DNA of 8,392 nt, taken from contig FR880171.1 of assembly GCA_000435195.1 (NCBI GenBank), forward strand, positions 1 to 8,392. Reading direction: 5' to 3'. The notes beneath the pieces were generated by a model. It saw only the letters and a list, made by a program, of their open reading frames with translations. It was not told the DNA's origin and ran no database searches. The translations under genes were made by a program, and so were the position numbers. Each line of letters opens with the position of its first letter. Within the stretch, counting starts at the first letter, position 1. Source of the stretch: Clostridium sp. CAG:169. GTDB taxonomy: Bacteria > Bacillota > Clostridia > Oscillospirales > Ruminococcaceae. Positions 6,673 through 8,392 of the stretch are shown here, piece after piece.

Positions 6673-7563
6673 CTATCCTTTTAAAATCTGTTCTGCCAAC
6701 GTCTCCATATCCTGCGGCAGCGGACAATCCACCGTGATTTCCCTTTTATCCAGCGGATGCGGGAAGCAGATTCTGCGGCAGTGCAGCGCCTGTCGGGCAA
6801 TCCGGTCGCTTGGCTGACCGTACATCCCGTCTCCTAAAACCGGACAGCCCAGATGCGCCATGTGCACCCGTATCTGATGGGTGCGACCGGTTTCCAGCAC
6901 AAAATCGACCAAGCTCAAGCCCTCTGCCTGCGCCAACACCCGATAGTTGGTCACCGCCCGCTGACCGTCCGGCGCCACAATGCGGCGCATCTGCTCGGGC
7001 TGCTCCCGACGGATGGGGGCATCCACCCTGCCCTGCGGCTGAGGTGGCGCTCCCAGCAGGATGGCTTGATAGGTCTTATGAAAATTATTGGTCACTGCCG
7101 CTGCGGCATAGCGGTTTTTGGCAACCAGCACCGCGCCGCTGGTGTCGCGGTCCAGTCGGTTGAGCGGGCGGTACATCAAGTCCACACCCAACCGGTCGCA
7201 GTGGGCAGCAAAGACGTTTGCCAGTGTATCCGCTGCGTGTCCGCAGGATTGGTGGCAGGGCATATCCGCAGGCTTGTTGAAAACCAGCAGGTCCTCATCC
7301 TCATACACCACCGGGACCCGGCGATTGGAGCGGATAAAGTGCTCCACCCCATGCTCTCTGCTGTCCAGAAAGGTAATCTGCAAGCAGTCACCCGCCCGAA
7401 GAAGGTCGATGGTGCGGGTGTGTTCTCCGTTTAAGCGCATCCCCTGCTCATAGTGCTTGAGCTTGACAATCGTCCTGCTGGAGTAGCCGTGTACTCCCTT
7501 GAGGTAACGCTCCACCGACATTCCTTCCTGCTGTGGTGTGATGTGGTATTCTATCGTTCGCAT
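6673..7563 (-). CDS. RluA/RluD family RNA pseudouridine synthase
   Basis: Isomerises uridine to pseudouridine in RNA, most likely ribosomal RNA, in the cytosol. The 296 residues match the family. Residues about 15-65 look like an S4-type RNA-binding domain. The catalytic domain holds VFNKPADMPCH (94-104), the active-site motif NRLDRDTSG (135-143) with nucleophile Asp138, and the C-terminal motif ETGRTHQIRVHMAHLG (224-239) followed by PVLGDGMYG. The motif begins with Asn where E. coli RluA and RluD have His; I believe this variant occurs in some Firmicutes paralogues. The frame extends upstream to an ATG at 7641, but that would overlap the preceding gene and add a basic tail without family similarity. 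ATG at 7563 has AGGAGG (7569-7574) 5 bases before it and is the better start. The target uridine cannot be inferred, so no gene symbol is given. Confidence 0.93.
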   Translation of the reverse strand: MRTIEYHITPQQEGMSVERYLKGVHGYSSRTIVKLKHYEQGMRLNGEHTRTIDLLRAGDCLQITFLDSREHGVEHFIRSNRRVPVVYEDEDLLVFNKPADMPCHQSCGHAADTLANVFAAHCDRLGVDLMYRPLNRLDRDTSGAVLVAKNRYAAAAVTNNFHKTYQAILLGAPPQPQGRVDAPIRREQPEQMRRIVAPDGQRAVTNYRVLAQAEGLSLVDFVLETGRTHQIRVHMAHLGCPVLGDGMYGQPSDRIARQALHCRRICFPHPLDKREITVDCPLPQDMETLAEQILKG

Positions 7564-7568
7564 CGGTT

Positions 7569-7574
7569 CCTCCT
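7569..7574 (-). promoter_or_regulatory. Ribosome binding site that fixes the pseudouridine synthase start
   Basis: A perfect AGGAGG on the minus strand, 5 bases before ATG 7561-7563, in the 31-base gap after the upstream gene. It decides against the upstream in-frame ATG at 7641. Confidence 0.85.
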
Positions 7575-7594
7575 GTTGCGTCTGCTCAAATCCT

Positions 7595-8392
7595 TTATTC
7601 GATGCTGACCGCCTGCGACAGGTCCGGCATCTCGATAGCAAATTCCTCGTTGCGCTGCTGAATCAGGCTGTGAATCTCCATGCTCAGCTTGCAGCTTTCC
7701 GGCAGCTGTTCCAGTTCGGTGCTGTCCGGCTGCAAGGTTGCAACCAGCTCCTTGAGCGCAAATTCCAGCTCCATGCGGATGGTCTGGTCGTTGATTTCCT
7801 TATCTTCAATGAGCATATCACAGGAAAGCGAGCCAATCTTTAGCGAGTCGAACAGCTTTCGCTCCATCTCCAAAACCATCTGCACCTGCTGGTCAATCAG
7901 CGCCTGCAGCTGCTCCTTGTCCACCTCAAGCGCCTGTCCACCCATGCTTTCAAGCATCTGGTCCACCTGCTGCTGCACCGTTGTGCGCAGCTGCTGTTCC
8001 ATCGCCGGCAGCAGTTGGTCATTCATCATACTGCTCATCTGCTGCTGCATGGTGTCCAACTGTTCCTGCGGCATGGTAAACTGCACCCGCAGTCCCTTCT
8101 CTTCCTCGGTAAAGGCAAAGTCCTGTGCCTGCTTTGCCGCCTCCACATAGACCTCCACCATCTTGTCCTGTCCGAAAGTCGCCAGCTGTCGGTAGTCCAG
8201 TCCGGCAGTCGCCGCTGGCATCTTGACATAGTTGCCGCTGGCTTCATCGAGGGTGTAGCTGAATCCGTCCTTCTGGTAGGTCTGCGTCTGAATGGGCTGT
8301 CCCATCAGCTCTCCACCGATTTGCATTGCCATGGTTTGCAGCTGGTCCTGAAATTCCCCTTCTATCGACAGCTCCATCGGGATGCTGTCTGC
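7595..8392 (-). CDS. Uncharacterised Gln/Met-rich protein, probably an exported lipoprotein (5' truncated)
   Basis: The frame is open to the right edge, so the N-terminus is missing; 265 residues are visible, five of them before the first in-window ATG at 8377. The start resembles the beta-rich body of LppX-like or DUF6612-type Firmicutes lipoproteins: short alternating strands such as MELSIEGEF, then YQKDGFSYTLDEASGNYVKM (about 44-63 of the visible part). A middle section (about 125-185) is very rich in Gln, Met, Glu and Leu and should form long amphipathic helices. The C-terminal part returns to strands (SLSCDMLIEDKEI, IRMELEFAL, KLSMEIHSL) and ends in acidic EMPDLSQAVSIE. No catalytic motif is seen and no membrane segment occurs in the visible part. 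It lies 31 bases upstream of the pseudouridine synthase and is probably co-transcribed with it. The family call is tentative; the gene itself is secure. Confidence 0.75.
   Translation of the reverse strand, partial: ADSIPMELSIEGEFQDQLQTMAMQIGGELMGQPIQTQTYQKDGFSYTLDEASGNYVKMPAATAGLDYRQLATFGQDKMVEVYVEAAKQAQDFAFTEEEKGLRVQFTMPQEQLDTMQQQMSSMMNDQLLPAMEQQLRTTVQQQVDQMLESMGGQALEVDKEQLQALIDQQVQMVLEMERKLFDSLKIGSLSCDMLIEDKEINDQTIRMELEFALKELVATLQPDSTELEQLPESCKLSMEIHSLIQQRNEEFAIEMPDLSQAVSIE

Noticed and set aside
7564..7641. N-terminal extension of the pseudouridine synthase to ATG 7641
   Set aside because: It overlaps the end of the upstream gene, adds an Arg/Cys-rich tail unlike the family, and the AGGAGG site clearly serves ATG 7563.

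Overview
The window carries eight protein-coding genes and almost no spare DNA. Protein content (a FakA/Asp23 pair, YmdB, a CPBP protease, lipobox lipoproteins), strong AGGAGG-type ribosome binding sites and U-tract terminators point to a low-to-moderate GC Gram-positive bacterium. Fairly GC-rich coding sequence with AT-rich gaps suggests a gut Clostridia member (Oscillospiraceae/Butyricicoccaceae-like). The taxonomic placement is inference.

Layout. Positions 1-977 (+ strand) hold the 3' part of a histidine-kinase-like gene whose ATP-binding domain is intact but whose phosphoacceptor histidine position reads Thr. It converges on a minus-strand block that fills the rest of the window; two hairpin terminators sit between them (990-1064). 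In transcription order the minus strand reads: an uncharacterised, probably exported Gln/Met-rich protein (5' end outside the window), an RluA/RluD-family pseudouridine synthase, a terminator, then a predicted promoter and a tight cluster of a CPBP intramembrane protease, a YmdB-type metallophosphoesterase and a family 5 solute-binding lipoprotein. A second predicted promoter then drives asp23 (yloU-like) and fakA (yloV-like).

How the genes work together. asp23-fakA is a conserved Firmicutes pair: FakA phosphorylates exogenous fatty acids bound to FakB for phospholipid synthesis, and Asp23/YloU proteins are linked to the cell envelope. The CPBP-ymdB-SBP cluster is translationally coupled at its first junction (TTGA overlap) and mixes a membrane protease, a cyclic-nucleotide phosphodiesterase and an orphan peptide-type binding protein; no shared pathway is established for these three. 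I found no tRNA, rRNA, CRISPR array, mobile element or clear novel system. The strongest anomalies are the His-less kinase, the orphan binding protein in a ymdB operon, and an inverted repeat around the asp23 promoter.
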